Assembly: GCA_036403035.1 (NCBI GenBank)
Contig: DASWRT010000214.1
Coordinates: 1 to 22,735, forward strand
From: DASWRT01 sp036403035
Lineage (GTDB): Bacteria > Pseudomonadota > Alphaproteobacteria > ATCC43930 > CGMCC-115725
Direction of reading: 5' to 3'
Length of the DNA: 22,735 nucleotides
The notes under the pieces were generated by a model. That model had not been told where the DNA came from. It saw nothing but the letters and a program-made list of their open reading frames with translations, and ran no database searches. Of this stretch, positions 14,167-22,478 are shown in pieces. The position numbers and the translations under genes were made by a program. Each line of letters begins with the position of its first letter. Positions within the stretch are counted from its first letter, which is position 1.

Positions 14167-14258
14167 CGATTCCCCATCTTTGATGATGGCTCGCACCGCG
14201 ATTGCGTGCCGGCCCGGCAAGCCGCCGGCCGGCGCGGCGACGGCTGGTCGACCAGGGA

Positions 14259-14264
14259 TATAAT
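14259..14264 (+). promoter_or_regulatory. Perfect TATAAT hexamer in the pdxH / lipoprotein divergent region
   Basis: TATAAT is unusual in this GC-rich intergenic DNA. Rightward, no good -35 lies 17 nt upstream (GGCGAC). Leftward, TTGACT (14291-14286) faces an overlapping GATTAT at 19-nt spacing. It could therefore serve pdxH, the small lipoprotein, or both. Confidence 0.35.
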
Positions 14265-14329
14265 CGTGCGCCGCGGCGCCCGCCAGTCAACGAATGGGCG
14301 GCGGCGCGGAACAAGGGCTTTGGACACAG

Positions 14330-14467
14330 ATGAGCATTCGATGGGTTCCGGCCGTGCTCGCAATGAGCGCCGCGCGTGCGCTCGCCGGCTGCGCCGACTT
14401 TCGGAACGCCCCGAATTGCGGCACCGCGTACCGGCAGCCGGATGGCAGCCAGAGCATCTTCCGCTGA
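14330..14467 (+). CDS. Very small putative lipoprotein (45 aa)
   Basis: The ORF begins MSIRWVPAVLAMSAARALAG and continues C-A-D-F. It has one basic residue, a hydrophobic segment and a lipobox L-A-G-C with Cys21 as the acylation site. The mature peptide would be only 25 residues (CADFRNAPNCGTAYRQPDGS and QSIFR), with a second Cys. AAGGG lies about 12 nt upstream, a loose Shine-Dalgarno. No family is recognised; small entericidin-like or envelope-anchored peptides are possible analogues by architecture only. The third-position GC is similar to neighbouring genes. It sits alone between pdxH (divergent) and the DnaJ gene. Confidence 0.45.
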   Translation: MSIRWVPAVLAMSAARALAGCADFRNAPNCGTAYRQPDGSQSIFR

Positions 14468-14621
14468 GGGCGATCGTGCAGACGGGAGCGTTGAGGGCGC
14501 CGCCGGTCCGGCGATCATCCGAGATCCGCCGTTCTGCCTCTTATTTATCCCTTCGGCAAATCGTTACGTTTGACGTTATACCGTCGCCTGCGGGCGCGGC
14601 ATCGTCGGAACGGGAATCGGC

Positions 14622-15572
14622 ATGAGAGATCCTTACGAGGTACTGGGCCTCAGGCGAGACGCCTCGGCGGACGACATCAAGAGCGCCTACCGACGGCTCG
14701 CAAAGAAGCTGCATCCCGACCTCAACCCGGACAAGCGCGTCGAGCAGCAGTTCAAGGAGGTGACCGCCGCCTACGATCTGCTCTCCGATCCGGAGAAGCG
14801 GGCGCGCTACGATCGCGGCGAGATCGACGCAAGCGGCGCCGAGCGGGCACCGTTCGGCTTCCGCAGCGGCGGCGGCGGCGGAGGACGCGGCTGGGGCGGG
14901 CGCAGCGGCAGCGACGGCGGCGCCGGTCCCGATTTCAACGATATCTTCGGCGACGACATCCTCAGCGAGTTCTTTCGGGGCGGCGGTGGAAGGCGCGGCG
15001 GCGGAGCGGGCGGCAGCGCCCGCGGGCGGGGCACCGACCAGAACTTCGTCCTGCGCGTCTCGTTCCTGGAGGCGGCGAACGGCGGCAAGCGGCGCGTCGC
15101 GCTGGGCGACCGGACCCTCGACGTGACGATCCCTGCCGGGATCGAGGACGGGCAGACGCTGCGGCTCAAGGGTCAGGGCGCGTCGGCAGGATCGTTCGGC
15201 GGCCCTTCCGGCGACGCTCTCATCGAGATCCGCATCGAGCCGCACCCGCTGTTCGAGCGCAAGGGCCGCGACATCCATGTCGAGGTGCCGGTCACGCTCT
15301 ACGAGGCCGTTCTCGGCGGCAGCATCACGGTGCCGACGGTCCATGGGCCGGTCACGGTCAAGGTGCCGAAAGGCTCGAACTCGGGCACGGTGCTGCGGTT
15401 GCGCGGCAAGGGCATCGCGGCGGGCCGCAGCGGCGCCGAACCGGGCGACCAGTACGTCAAGCTCCGCGTCACCTTGCCGGAAACACCCGATCCGGCGCTC
15501 GCCGAGTTCATCGAGCGGTGGGCGAAGACTCACGCCTACGATCCGCGCGTCAAGCTCGGCACTACCGCCTGA
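14622..15572 (+). CDS. DnaJ-class co-chaperone of CbpA type (J domain plus C-terminal domain, no zinc finger)
   Basis: This 316-residue protein opens with a complete J domain (residues 1 to about 68) including the Hsp70-activating HPD (31-33) and the helix ending YDLLSDPEKRARYDRGE. A long Gly/Arg/Phe-rich region (about 72-145) contains the DIFGDDILSEFF segment. The CTDI/CTDII substrate domains (about 148-305) follow, with VTIPAGIEDGQTLRLKGQG, HPLFERKGRDIHVEVPVTLYEA and GSNSGTVLRLRGKGI. The CxxCxGxG zinc repeats of DnaJ itself are absent, so this is a class B/CbpA-like co-chaperone working with DnaK. Its 3' end overlaps the convergent membrane-protein gene by 11 nt. No sigma32 promoter was recognised upstream. 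Confidence 0.92.
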   Translation: MRDPYEVLGLRRDASADDIKSAYRRLAKKLHPDLNPDKRVEQQFKEVTAAYDLLSDPEKRARYDRGEIDASGAERAPFGFRSGGGGGGRGWGGRSGSDGGAGPDFNDIFGDDILSEFFRGGGGRRGGGAGGSARGRGTDQNFVLRVSFLEAANGGKRRVALGDRTLDVTIPAGIEDGQTLRLKGQGASAGSFGGPSGDALIEIRIEPHPLFERKGRDIHVEVPVTLYEAVLGGSITVPTVHGPVTVKVPKGSNSGTVLRLRGKGIAAGRSGAEPGDQYVKLRVTLPETPDPALAEFIERWAKTHAYDPRVKLGTTA

Positions 15573-16959
15573 AATCGCCGCGGCCGCCGCCGCTCTTCGT
15601 CTTGAGCGGGGTCGTCACGCCTTCTTCCGCAGCCGCCGCCGCCGCGGTGTCCGCGAGGACCTCGTCGACGATTCCGGCGAGCGGGATTCGAAGCGCGCCG
15701 GCCTCGGCCGCGGTGACGCGCTGCATCGCACCGGCGACGCGATGCTGCCATGCCGCCTCGGCCTCGGTCTCCCGCCACGTCCCGGCAAGCGGGATCTTCA
15801 TCGCACGATAGAGGTCGTGCAGCGACGCGCTGGCGAGACGCCGCGCAAGCACCCATCCCCCATCCGTCGTCGCGGCGACGAACCCCGCCTGGCGCAGGAG
15901 GCCGAGATGCTCCTCCGCCGCCGCCGCCGCGACGCAGAGATGCGTCGCCAGTTCGACCGTTCCAAGCGTGCCGCCGTGCCGCGCACGCTCGGAAAGCTCC
16001 GCCAGGATCGCGACCGCAAGGCCGAGACGCCGCTCATCCGTCGTGACCTGCGGAATGCCCTCGTCGACCCGCCATTTCGGCAACGCCGCCGCGATGACCG
16101 CGCCGAACAGCACGATCGCCCAGGACACGTACATCCAGAGCAGGAAGATCGGGATCGCCGCCAGCGCGCCGTAGATCGTGCGATACGAGGAGAAGCGCGT
16201 GATGTAGATCGCGAAGCCGACCTTGAGCGCCTCGATCGCGCCGGCCGCGACGACCGCGCCGGCCGCGCCCTCGCGCCAGCGCACCGTCGTGTTGGGCACG
16301 AGGCAATAGAGCAGCGTCAGCGCCGCCGCCTCCAGAACGAACGGCATGATCCGCGCGATATCGTGGAACCACACCTCGGTCACCCGTTCAACGGCCGCCG
16401 CATCGATCGACAGCGTCCGCGCGAGCACGTCGAAATACCCGGACAGCGACAGGCTCGTCGCCAGCAGCAGCGGCCCCAAGGTCAGGATGGTCCAATAGAC
16501 CAGCACGCGCTGTACCCACGGCCTGCGGTTCGTCACGCGCCAGATGACGTGCAACTGATCCTCGATCGTCACGAGCAGCAGGATCGCGGTCGCCGCAAGC
16601 GCAACGACCCCGATCGCGGTGGTCTGCGCCGCGCCGCCGGCGAAGTAGCGGAACCACCATTCCGCCTCCTCGCCGACCGATGCCGGCACGAGGTTGTGGA
16701 ACACCAAGACGATGAGGCGGTTGCGGGCTTCCTCGAAGCTCGGGAAGGCCGACAGGATGGCAAGCGCGACCGCGATCAGCGGCACCAGCGAGACCAGCGT
16801 GGTGTAGCTGAGCGCACCGGCGCCGGTGAGGCAGCCGTCGGCGATGAAGCGCACGATCGCATGCCATGCGAACTTGACGAGGTCGAAAAGACCGGTCCGC
16901 AGCCTCCGTGCAACGTCCTGCATGCCCGTTGAACGCCCGGCCGCCTTCATTCCGCCCAT
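15562..16959 (-). CDS. YihY/BrkB-family inner-membrane protein with C-terminal winged-helix-like extension
   Basis: The 465-residue protein contains the YihY/BrkB core: FIADGCLTGAGALSYTTLVS, LVPLIAVALAIL, then about six hydrophobic helices up to GAVIAAALPKW (roughly residues 40-300). Family signatures include TNRRPWVQRVLVYWTILTLGP, LVPNTTVRWREG and YGALAAIPIFLLWMYVSW, the last split over a membrane turn. The cytosolic tail (about 310-465) looks like a winged-helix domain (LGTVELATHLCVAAAAAEEH, LRQAGFVAATTDGGW). The family was once called ribonuclease BN in error; its function is still unclear. Starts at 16959 and 16950 are both possible, each with G-rich purines ahead. It is divergent from fabI. 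Confidence 0.88.
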   Translation of the reverse strand: MGGMKAAGRSTGMQDVARRLRTGLFDLVKFAWHAIVRFIADGCLTGAGALSYTTLVSLVPLIAVALAILSAFPSFEEARNRLIVLVFHNLVPASVGEEAEWWFRYFAGGAAQTTAIGVVALAATAILLLVTIEDQLHVIWRVTNRRPWVQRVLVYWTILTLGPLLLATSLSLSGYFDVLARTLSIDAAAVERVTEVWFHDIARIMPFVLEAAALTLLYCLVPNTTVRWREGAAGAVVAAGAIEALKVGFAIYITRFSSYRTIYGALAAIPIFLLWMYVSWAIVLFGAVIAAALPKWRVDEGIPQVTTDERRLGLAVAILAELSERARHGGTLGTVELATHLCVAAAAAEEHLGLLRQAGFVAATTDGGWVLARRLASASLHDLYRAMKIPLAGTWRETEAEAAWQHRVAGAMQRVTAAEAGALRIPLAGIVDEVLADTAAAAAAEEGVTTPLKTKSGGGRGDFRR

Positions 16960-17043
16960 TCCCCGACACCTCAGTCTCTGACATGGCCCGCGATTGCCGG
17001 TTCGTGTAGAGTGCGCCCCCGACCTTCTGGGAGTGCATTTTCA

Positions 17044-17883
17044 ATGGGTGAAACCGGACCGCTGATGCGCGGCAAGCGTGGCCTGATCATGGGCGTGGCG
17101 AATGATCGGTCACTGGCCTGGGGCATCGCGAAGGCCGTCCGCGAGCATGGCGCCGAGCTTGCCTTCACCCATCAGGGCGAGGCGCTCGCCAAGCGCGTCC
17201 GGCCGCTCGCCGAGAGCCTGGGCAGCGACCTGCTGATCGACTGCGACGTCACCGACGCGGCCAGCATGGACCGCGCCTTCGCCCTCATCGCCGACCGTTG
17301 GGGCCGGTTCGACTTCCTCGTGCACGCGATCGGCTTCTCCGACAAGGAGCAGCTGAAAGGGAAGTATCTCGACGTCACCCGCGAGAACTTCATGATGACC
17401 ATGGAGATCTCCTGCTTCTCGTTCACCGACGCCTGCCGCCGCGCGGCGCCGCTGCTGAATGACGGCGGCAGTCTGCTCACGCTTACCTATTACGGCGCCG
17501 AGAAGGTAATTCCCCATTATAACGTCATGGGCGTCGCCAAGGCGGCGTTGGACGCGAGCGTGCGCTACCTCGCGGTCGATCTCGGCGAGCGGAACATCCG
17601 CGTCAACGGAATTTCCGCCGGCCCGGTCAAGACGCTCGCCGCTTCCGGTATCGGCGACTTCCGCTATATCCTCAAGTGGAATCAGTATCAGTCGCCGCTG
17701 AAACGGAACACCACCATCGAGGATGTCGGCGGCGCCGCCATCTACCTGCTGAGCGGTCTGGGATCCGGCACCACCGGCGAGATCCTGCATGTCGACTCCG
17801 GTTATCACGTGGTCGGCATGAAGGCGATCGATGCGCCGGACATCGATCTCGTCCCGGCGTCGCATCAACGCCCGGCCGACTGA
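17044..17883 (+). CDS. fabI: FabI enoyl-[acyl-carrier-protein] reductase (NADH)
   Basis: This 279-residue divergent-type SDR performs the last reduction of fatty-acid elongation. It opens MRGKRGLIMGVANDRSLAWG (the GVAN cofactor loop of alphaproteobacterial FabI). It carries LVHAIGFSDKEQLKGKY, the catalytic pair Tyr149/Tyr159 with Lys166 (Y-x6-K in YNVMGVAK), and ISAGPVKTLAASGI. The Gly97 of HAIGF matches the residue whose change confers triclosan resistance in E. coli, so this is the sensitive form. The ATG at 17044 lies about 12 nt after GGGAG; a second ATG at 17065 would give a shorter N-terminus. aroC follows after 28 nt, suggesting one transcript. Confidence 0.95.
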   Translation: MGETGPLMRGKRGLIMGVANDRSLAWGIAKAVREHGAELAFTHQGEALAKRVRPLAESLGSDLLIDCDVTDAASMDRAFALIADRWGRFDFLVHAIGFSDKEQLKGKYLDVTRENFMMTMEISCFSFTDACRRAAPLLNDGGSLLTLTYYGAEKVIPHYNVMGVAKAALDASVRYLAVDLGERNIRVNGISAGPVKTLAASGIGDFRYILKWNQYQSPLKRNTTIEDVGGAAIYLLSGLGSGTTGEILHVDSGYHVVGMKAIDAPDIDLVPASHQRPAD

Positions 17884-17911
17884 CCGGCCGGCCCGCAACC
17901 GAGCCGCCTCC

Positions 17912-19015
17912 ATGGCCGGGAACAGCTTCGGCACGCTTTTCCGCTTCACGACTTGGGGCGAGAGCCACGGGCCGGCGATCGGCTGCGTCGTCGACGGCGT
18001 GCCGCCGCTTCTCGACCTGACCGAGGCCGACATCCAGCATTTCCTCGATCGCCGCAAGCCGGGCCAGTCGCGCTTCACGACCCAGCGCCGCGAGCCGGAC
18101 GAGGTCAGGATCCTGTCCGGCGTGTTCGAGGGCCGGACTACCGGTACGCCGATCCAGCTCCTGATCGAGAACCGCGACCAGCGATCGAAGGACTACGGCG
18201 AGATCAAGGACAGCTTCCGTCCGGGCCATGCCGACTACACGTACTGGGCGAAGTACGGGATCCGCGACTATCGCGGCGGCGGACGGTCCTCGGCGCGCGA
18301 AACCGCCAGCCGGGTCGCCGCGGGTGCGGTCGCGCGCAAGATCCTGGACACGATCCTCGGACCGGGCGTCGCGATCCGCGGCGCCGTCGTGCAGATCGGG
18401 CCGCACGGCATCGACCGGAGCCGGTGGGACTGGGACGAGACCGAGCGTAACCCGTTCTGGTGCCCCGACCCGGCTGCTGCGCCCCTCTGGGCGGGCTACC
18501 TCGACGGGATCCGCAAGGCCGGCTCCTCGATCGGCGCCGTCGTCGAGATCGTCGCGAGCAGGATTCCGGCGGGGCTCGGCGAGCCGATCTACGACAAGCT
18601 CGACTCAGACATCGCCCGGGCGCTGATGAGCATCAACGCCGTCAAGGGTGTCGAGATCGGCGACGGCTTCGCTGCGGCCGCGCTCTCCGGTGAGGAGAAC
18701 GCCGACGAGATGCGGATAGGGAACGACGGCGTGCGGTTCCTGTCGAACCGTGCCGGCGGCATTCTCGGCGGCATCTCGACCGGCCAGGAGGTCGTCGCGC
18801 GCTTTGCCGTGAAGCCGACCAGCTCGATCCTGACGCCACGGCGCAGCGTCAATGTCCGCGGCGAGGACGTCGAAGTCTCGACCAAGGGCCGCCACGACCC
18901 CTGCGTCGGCATCCGCGCCGTCCCGGTCGGCGAGGCGATGGTCGCCTGCGTCCTTGCCGACCACCTGCTCCGCCATCGGGCGCTCACGGGCATGACGGGC
19001 CCGGCCGGGCGCTGA
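17912..19015 (+). CDS. aroC: AroC chorismate synthase
   Basis: The 367-residue enzyme converts EPSP to chorismate using reduced FMN. It starts MAGNSFGTLFRFTTWGESHG (signature 1 with the catalytic His). Next come RPGHADYTYWAKYG, YRGGGRSSARETASRVAAGA (signature 2) and GGISTGQEVVARFAVKPTSS with a C-terminal CVGIRAVPVGEAM. Length and motifs are normal. The start at 17912 is the family-typical one; the Shine-Dalgarno is weak, consistent with read-through or re-initiation from fabI 28 nt upstream. Confidence 0.97.
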   Translation: MAGNSFGTLFRFTTWGESHGPAIGCVVDGVPPLLDLTEADIQHFLDRRKPGQSRFTTQRREPDEVRILSGVFEGRTTGTPIQLLIENRDQRSKDYGEIKDSFRPGHADYTYWAKYGIRDYRGGGRSSARETASRVAAGAVARKILDTILGPGVAIRGAVVQIGPHGIDRSRWDWDETERNPFWCPDPAAAPLWAGYLDGIRKAGSSIGAVVEIVASRIPAGLGEPIYDKLDSDIARALMSINAVKGVEIGDGFAAAALSGEENADEMRIGNDGVRFLSNRAGGILGGISTGQEVVARFAVKPTSSILTPRRSVNVRGEDVEVSTKGRHDPCVGIRAVPVGEAMVACVLADHLLRHRALTGMTGPAGR

Positions 19016-19016
19016 C

Positions 19017-19088
19017 GGCTCCGGGGACGAGGAGCCACAATTCGGTATTGTCTCAGCTTGAATTGTAACAGCCGATCCGAAGATCGGC
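19017..19088 (+). terminator. Two hairpins downstream of aroC (possible terminator)
   Basis: GGCTCC-N8-GGAGCC (19017-19036) begins 2 nt after the stop codon. A second hairpin, GCCGATC-CGAA-GATCGGC (19071-19088), has a 7-bp stem. Neither is followed by a T-tract, so intrinsic termination is uncertain. Confidence 0.4.
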
Positions 19089-19131
19089 GGCTAGTCGGCG
19101 CGGGTTCGCAGCCCAATGAGTTCCGGCGGCA

Positions 19132-19449
19132 TCAATAACCCTTGGGCGATCGTGAGGTAACATCACGCTCACCCTTTCTGCCAGAGGGATCGGATAATTG
19201 GACGGTACTGCATGGTCCGCCCTGCAATTTGCGGGCGTGAGCGCGCTTTTTCACGTGACTCCGCTTCCAGCCCAGCACAACGAGAACAGCTCTTGCAGCG
19301 GACGTGTCCGAAGACTGCATTGGGAGACAGCACCGGTAAGCGCTGATTGCTGCCTTATAGCAATCCACGTATGAGGCACCGGAATGTTCAGCAGCGGCGT
19401 ACGCATCGATTGCCGCAAGTCTAGCAGAAGATGTAATCGCGTCGTCCAT
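19132..19449 (-). CDS. Orphan small hypothetical protein in AT-richer DNA
   Basis: This 105-residue ORF begins MDDAITSSARLAAIDAYAAA, then GASYVDCYKAAISAYRCC, a predicted helix pair with AIDAY/AISAY repeats, and ARAVLVVLGWKRS. The tail is basic and low-complexity (HVKKRAHARK and onward). GCGGGG lies 5 nt before the ATG. Codon use is clearly less GC-biased at position 3 (GCT, TCT, GTT and AGA appear) than in every neighbouring gene, so it is either recently acquired or a chance ORF. I recognise no family with confidence. The C-terminal third in particular may not be real coding sequence. Confidence 0.4.
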   Translation of the reverse strand: MDDAITSSARLAAIDAYAAAEHSGASYVDCYKAAISAYRCCLPMQSSDTSAARAVLVVLGWKRSHVKKRAHARKLQGGPCSTVQLSDPSGRKGERDVTSRSPKGY

Positions 19450-19774
19450 GCAACCCCGCAGAACTCGTTGATGCACGAGAAACGTCAGTAGGGTGCACGC
19501 CGATGATCGTAACAGTCATTAACATACGCTAATCTGGCCCAACAATTAAGGGATAATGTCACAAGTCTTTGATCTTAAAGTAGTATTATTGTTCCTTATC
19601 TGGCGAACATGGAACTGCAATTAGGTGCGTGCACGCCATCGACGCCCTACCGCCTTATCGGGCGAGCACCTAGTTCACACTGAGACACTACGCACAATTC
19701 GGCCGGCTTGGCTTCGGCCGCTCGCGGCTATATTGCTCTCCGCGCCTCCCATCCCTGACTGCGGACTTCCCGCC
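19450..19774. other. AT-richer intergenic stretch upstream of sppA
   Basis: This 325-bp stretch has no convincing gene. It contains AT-rich blocks (about 19500-19630, for example TTAAAGTAGTATTATTG) that stand out from the surrounding DNA and could hold the sppA promoter, but no spaced -35/-10 pair was clear. No tRNA, riboswitch or long repeat was seen. Confidence 0.4.
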
Positions 19775-21562
19775 ATGCGCCGCTTCATCGTCGGCCTCCT
19801 CGCCACCATCGGCTTTCTCGTCTTCCTCGTGATCGGCGGCGGCATCGCCGCCTGGTACTGGTTCAAGCCGAGCCATCCAGGCATGCCGGACTCCGTCGTG
19901 CTGACCCTCGACCTGACGAAGGCGATACCGGAGGCGCCGCCGGACAACCCGCTGTCCCGGCTGCTCACAGAGGACCGGCTGTCGCTGCGCGACATACTCG
20001 ACGCGCTCGACCGGGGCGGCGACGATCAACGGGTGAAGGGGGTCGTTGCGCGGATTGGCGACGACGACATGGGCTTCGGCAAGGTGCAGGAGCTGCGCGA
20101 CGCCGTGCAGGCGTTCCGCGCGAAGGGCAAGTTCGCGATCGCCTTCGCCGAGACCTACGGCGAGTTCGGCAGCGGCGGCACCCGTTCCTACTATCTGGCG
20201 ACGGCGTTCGATCAGATCTGGCTTCAGCCGCTTGGCGAGGTCGGACTGATCGGGGTGCGCAGCGAGAGTCCGTTCTTCCGCGGCCTGCTCGAGAAGCTCG
20301 ACATCGAGCCACGGCTCGATCACCGCTCCGAATACAAGTCGGCGATGAACATGATCACCGAGAAGGCGATGACGCCGCCGCACCGCGAGGAGGTGCAGGC
20401 GGTGCTGTCGTCGGTCTTCGGTCAGATCGTGCGCGACGTGGCGAAGGCACGCGGCATCGAGGAGGCCGAGGTACGCCGGCTTGTCGATGGCGCGCCGTAT
20501 CTGGCCGACGATGCGTTGCACAACCGGCTGGTCGACCAGCTCGGCTACCGCGACGACGCGATGCAGGCGGCGCAACAGCGGGCCGGCGGCGCGGTGACGA
20601 TGCGGCTTGCCGCCTATCTGGACCGGGTCGGTCCGAACCGCGACGGGCCGACGATCGCGCTGATCTACGCCAATGGCCTGATCCAGCGCGGCAACCACGG
20701 CGCCAATCCCCTTTCCGAGGCGGGCGTGGTCGGTTCGGATACGATGGTTCGCGCATTCCGCGCGGCAGCCGCTGATCCGGCGGTCCGCGCCATCCTGTTC
20801 CGCGTCGACAGCCCCGGCGGTTCGGCCGTCGCGTCCGAAACGATCTGGCGCGAGGTCGTCCGGGTACGCAAGGCGGGGAAGCCGGTGATCGTCAGCATGG
20901 GCGACGTCGCCGGATCGGGCGGCTATTACATCGCCGCCGCCGCGGACAAGATCGTCGCCCACCCGGCAACGCTGACCGGATCGATCGGCGTCGTTGCCGG
21001 GAAGATCCTGACCGCCGGGGCGTGGGCGAAGCTGGGCGTGACCTGGGATGCCGTGCAGATCGGCCAGAACGCGTCGATGTCCAGCACGATCGAGGACTTC
21101 ACGCCGGACGGGAAGCAGCGCTTCGAGACATTCCTCGACGCCGTCTATGCCGGGTTCAAGGATCGCGTCGCGCAAGGCCGCAATATGTCGCCGGAGGCGG
21201 TCGAGGCGGTCGCCAAGGGGCGCGCGTGGAGCGGCGAGGACGCGAAGGCGAACGGCCTCGTCGACGCGCTCGGCGGTTACGACGTCGCGCTGCGCCTCGC
21301 CAAGGAAGCGGCGCGGCTTCCCGCCGATGCTCATGTCGCGCTGAAGACCTATCCGCCAGAGGAGGATCCGCGCGAGTACATCCTCGCCAGGCTGTTCGGG
21401 CGCGACCGCGATTCCGACGGCCGCCCGCCGGGTGTCGCCGCCGAGATCGGACAGGCGCTCGCCTGGGTGCAGCAGCTCGCGCTGGCGATCAGGATGGAGA
21501 CCGGCGCCACCGGGGTGTTGAGCATGCCGCCGGAGGTGCTGCCGGATCGCCGGGCGCCGTGA
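19775..21562 (+). CDS. sppA: SppA signal peptide peptidase, long (67K) type
   Basis: This 595-residue membrane-anchored serine protease degrades leftover signal peptides. It has one N-terminal membrane helix (about residues 4-28) and two ClpP-like domains. The catalytic dyad is visible: Lys188 in SEYKSAMN (first domain) and Ser381 in SMGDVAGSGGYYIA (second domain), with the conserved VDSPGGSAVASE and HPATLTGSIGVV. This two-domain layout matches E. coli-type SppA rather than the short SppA of Gram-positives. ATG19775 gives a clean signal anchor; the frame opens at 19625 but the added 50 residues look non-coding. It converges with the PEP-CTERM gene across a strong hairpin. Confidence 0.94.
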   Translation: MRRFIVGLLATIGFLVFLVIGGGIAAWYWFKPSHPGMPDSVVLTLDLTKAIPEAPPDNPLSRLLTEDRLSLRDILDALDRGGDDQRVKGVVARIGDDDMGFGKVQELRDAVQAFRAKGKFAIAFAETYGEFGSGGTRSYYLATAFDQIWLQPLGEVGLIGVRSESPFFRGLLEKLDIEPRLDHRSEYKSAMNMITEKAMTPPHREEVQAVLSSVFGQIVRDVAKARGIEEAEVRRLVDGAPYLADDALHNRLVDQLGYRDDAMQAAQQRAGGAVTMRLAAYLDRVGPNRDGPTIALIYANGLIQRGNHGANPLSEAGVVGSDTMVRAFRAAAADPAVRAILFRVDSPGGSAVASETIWREVVRVRKAGKPVIVSMGDVAGSGGYYIAAAADKIVAHPATLTGSIGVVAGKILTAGAWAKLGVTWDAVQIGQNASMSSTIEDFTPDGKQRFETFLDAVYAGFKDRVAQGRNMSPEAVEAVAKGRAWSGEDAKANGLVDALGGYDVALRLAKEAARLPADAHVALKTYPPEEDPREYILARLFGRDRDSDGRPPGVAAEIGQALAWVQQLALAIRMETGATGVLSMPPEVLPDRRAP

Positions 21563-21591
21563 GTCTGTCCCAGGAGGTCGCCGCAAACGGA

Positions 21592-21628
21592 AACGGCGGC
21601 TCCGCTCGGAGCCGCCGTTCCTGATCTT
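21592..21628. terminator. Bidirectional terminator hairpin between sppA and the PEP-CTERM gene
   Basis: AACGGCGGCTCC (21592-21603), loop GCTC and GGAGCCGCCGTT (21608-21619) form a perfect 12-bp stem. The + side continues CCTGATCTT and the - side TCCGTTTGC, so it can serve both convergent genes. A second stem, GCCGGCC/GGCCGGC (21633-21655), lies just after the PEP-CTERM stop. Confidence 0.7.
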
Positions 21629-21669
21629 CGGGGCCGGCCGGTGGTTGCGGCCGGCTCCGTCGCCGTGCC

Positions 21670-22269
21670 TCAGGCCTTGCGGCGCCGGGCGAGGCCGAGG
21701 CCGAGCAGGCCGGAGCCGAGCAGGGCCAGCGTGGCCGGCTCGGGGACGGCGGTGCCGGCATCGGTCCAGAGCGCGGCGAAGCTGAACTTCGCGAGGTCGA
21801 CCGGGCCGGTGAAGGAGACGTTGACGAAGAACTCGTCGCCGGCATCGATGCGCGAGCCGGCCGGGGCGATGAAGTGGACTTCCTTGTCGCTGATGAACTG
21901 GGCCGTCCAGAGCACGCCCTTGGTGATGTCCGAGAAGCGGGTCGTGAACTCGAAGCCGAACGGGCCGCTGGCCGGGGTGGTGTCGATCGCGCCGGTGACG
22001 CCCTTCAGGAAGATGAAGTCGAACTCGTTGGCGAAGGTGCCGGCGCCGCTGCTGAGGTTGCCGGGGTTGAAGGTCAGCGTGCCGGCGCCCAGGCCCGGCT
22101 CGCCCCACGACGGCTTGAAGGAGTTGGTCGCCTGCCACGTGCCGCCGAGCGGGTCGGTGCCCGTCGACGAGCCGCCGAACGGAACGATAACGGCATGCGC
22201 CGGCGCCGACGCCAGACCGGCGATGATTCCCCCCGCCACGAGGGCGGTCTTGATGAGCGACTTGATCAC
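21670..22269 (-). CDS. PEP-CTERM sorting-domain exported protein
   Basis: This 199-residue protein has an N-terminal Sec signal (IKSLIKTALVAGGIIAGLAS then APAHA, cleavage near residue 26) and a C-terminal PEP-CTERM signal: VPEPATLALLGSGLLGLGL, then ARRRKA. In this family an exosortase recognises the Pro-Glu-Pro motif, and the protein is delivered to the surface or exopolysaccharide matrix. The mature region is beta-rich, Gly/Thr/Phe-rich and cysteine-free, with no recognised enzyme domain. The GTG at 22269 is chosen because it starts the signal peptide and follows AAGGAAAGG; an open frame to 22398 would cross the 5' leader. No exosortase gene lies in the window. Confidence 0.9.
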   Translation of the reverse strand: MIKSLIKTALVAGGIIAGLASAPAHAVIVPFGGSSTGTDPLGGTWQATNSFKPSWGEPGLGAGTLTFNPGNLSSGAGTFANEFDFIFLKGVTGAIDTTPASGPFGFEFTTRFSDITKGVLWTAQFISDKEVHFIAPAGSRIDAGDEFFVNVSFTGPVDLAKFSFAALWTDAGTAVPEPATLALLGSGLLGLGLARRRKA

Positions 22270-22415
22270 TGAAGCCAGCCTTTCCTTACAAAGCTCTTGA
22301 TTTCCCGACCGCGATCCGTCGCTTGGCCGAGAGAGCGTTGCCGGAGAGCTGGAGCCTAACGAGGATTTTCGCCCCGTAATGGATACCAACTGAAACAACG
22401 CTCGCCAAAAAAGTG

Positions 22416-22431
22416 AGCAAGCGTCGTGCCA
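22416..22431 (-). promoter_or_regulatory. Sigma54 (RpoN) promoter of the PEP-CTERM gene
   Basis: On the minus strand, TGGCACGACGCTTGCT matches the -24/-12 consensus TGGCACR-N4-TTGCW at every position, with GG and GC exactly 10 nt apart. The predicted start is near 22405, giving a leader of about 135 nt before GTG22269. Its orientation is right and it sits in non-coding DNA. PEP-CTERM genes are known in several bacteria to be under RpoN and the PrsK/PrsR two-component system. Confidence 0.8.
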
Positions 22432-22478
22432 CCGACATTTTCTGTTTTCATATCAACAAGATGGAAAAGGAACCCCGG

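Noticed and set aside
19085..19120. tRNA-like T-arm (GGTTCGCAGCC)
   Set aside because: The flanking bases do not pair as a T-stem and no acceptor, D or anticodon arm could be built.
19510..19530. CtrA-like site (TTAA-N7-TTAA)
   Set aside because: The second half reads TAAT, not TTAA, in an AT-rich context where partial matches are expected.
19688..22138. 816-codon open frame on the minus strand opposite sppA
   Set aside because: Its composition is Arg/Gly/Asp-rich with no domain, and it is antisense to sppA and in another frame from the PEP-CTERM gene.
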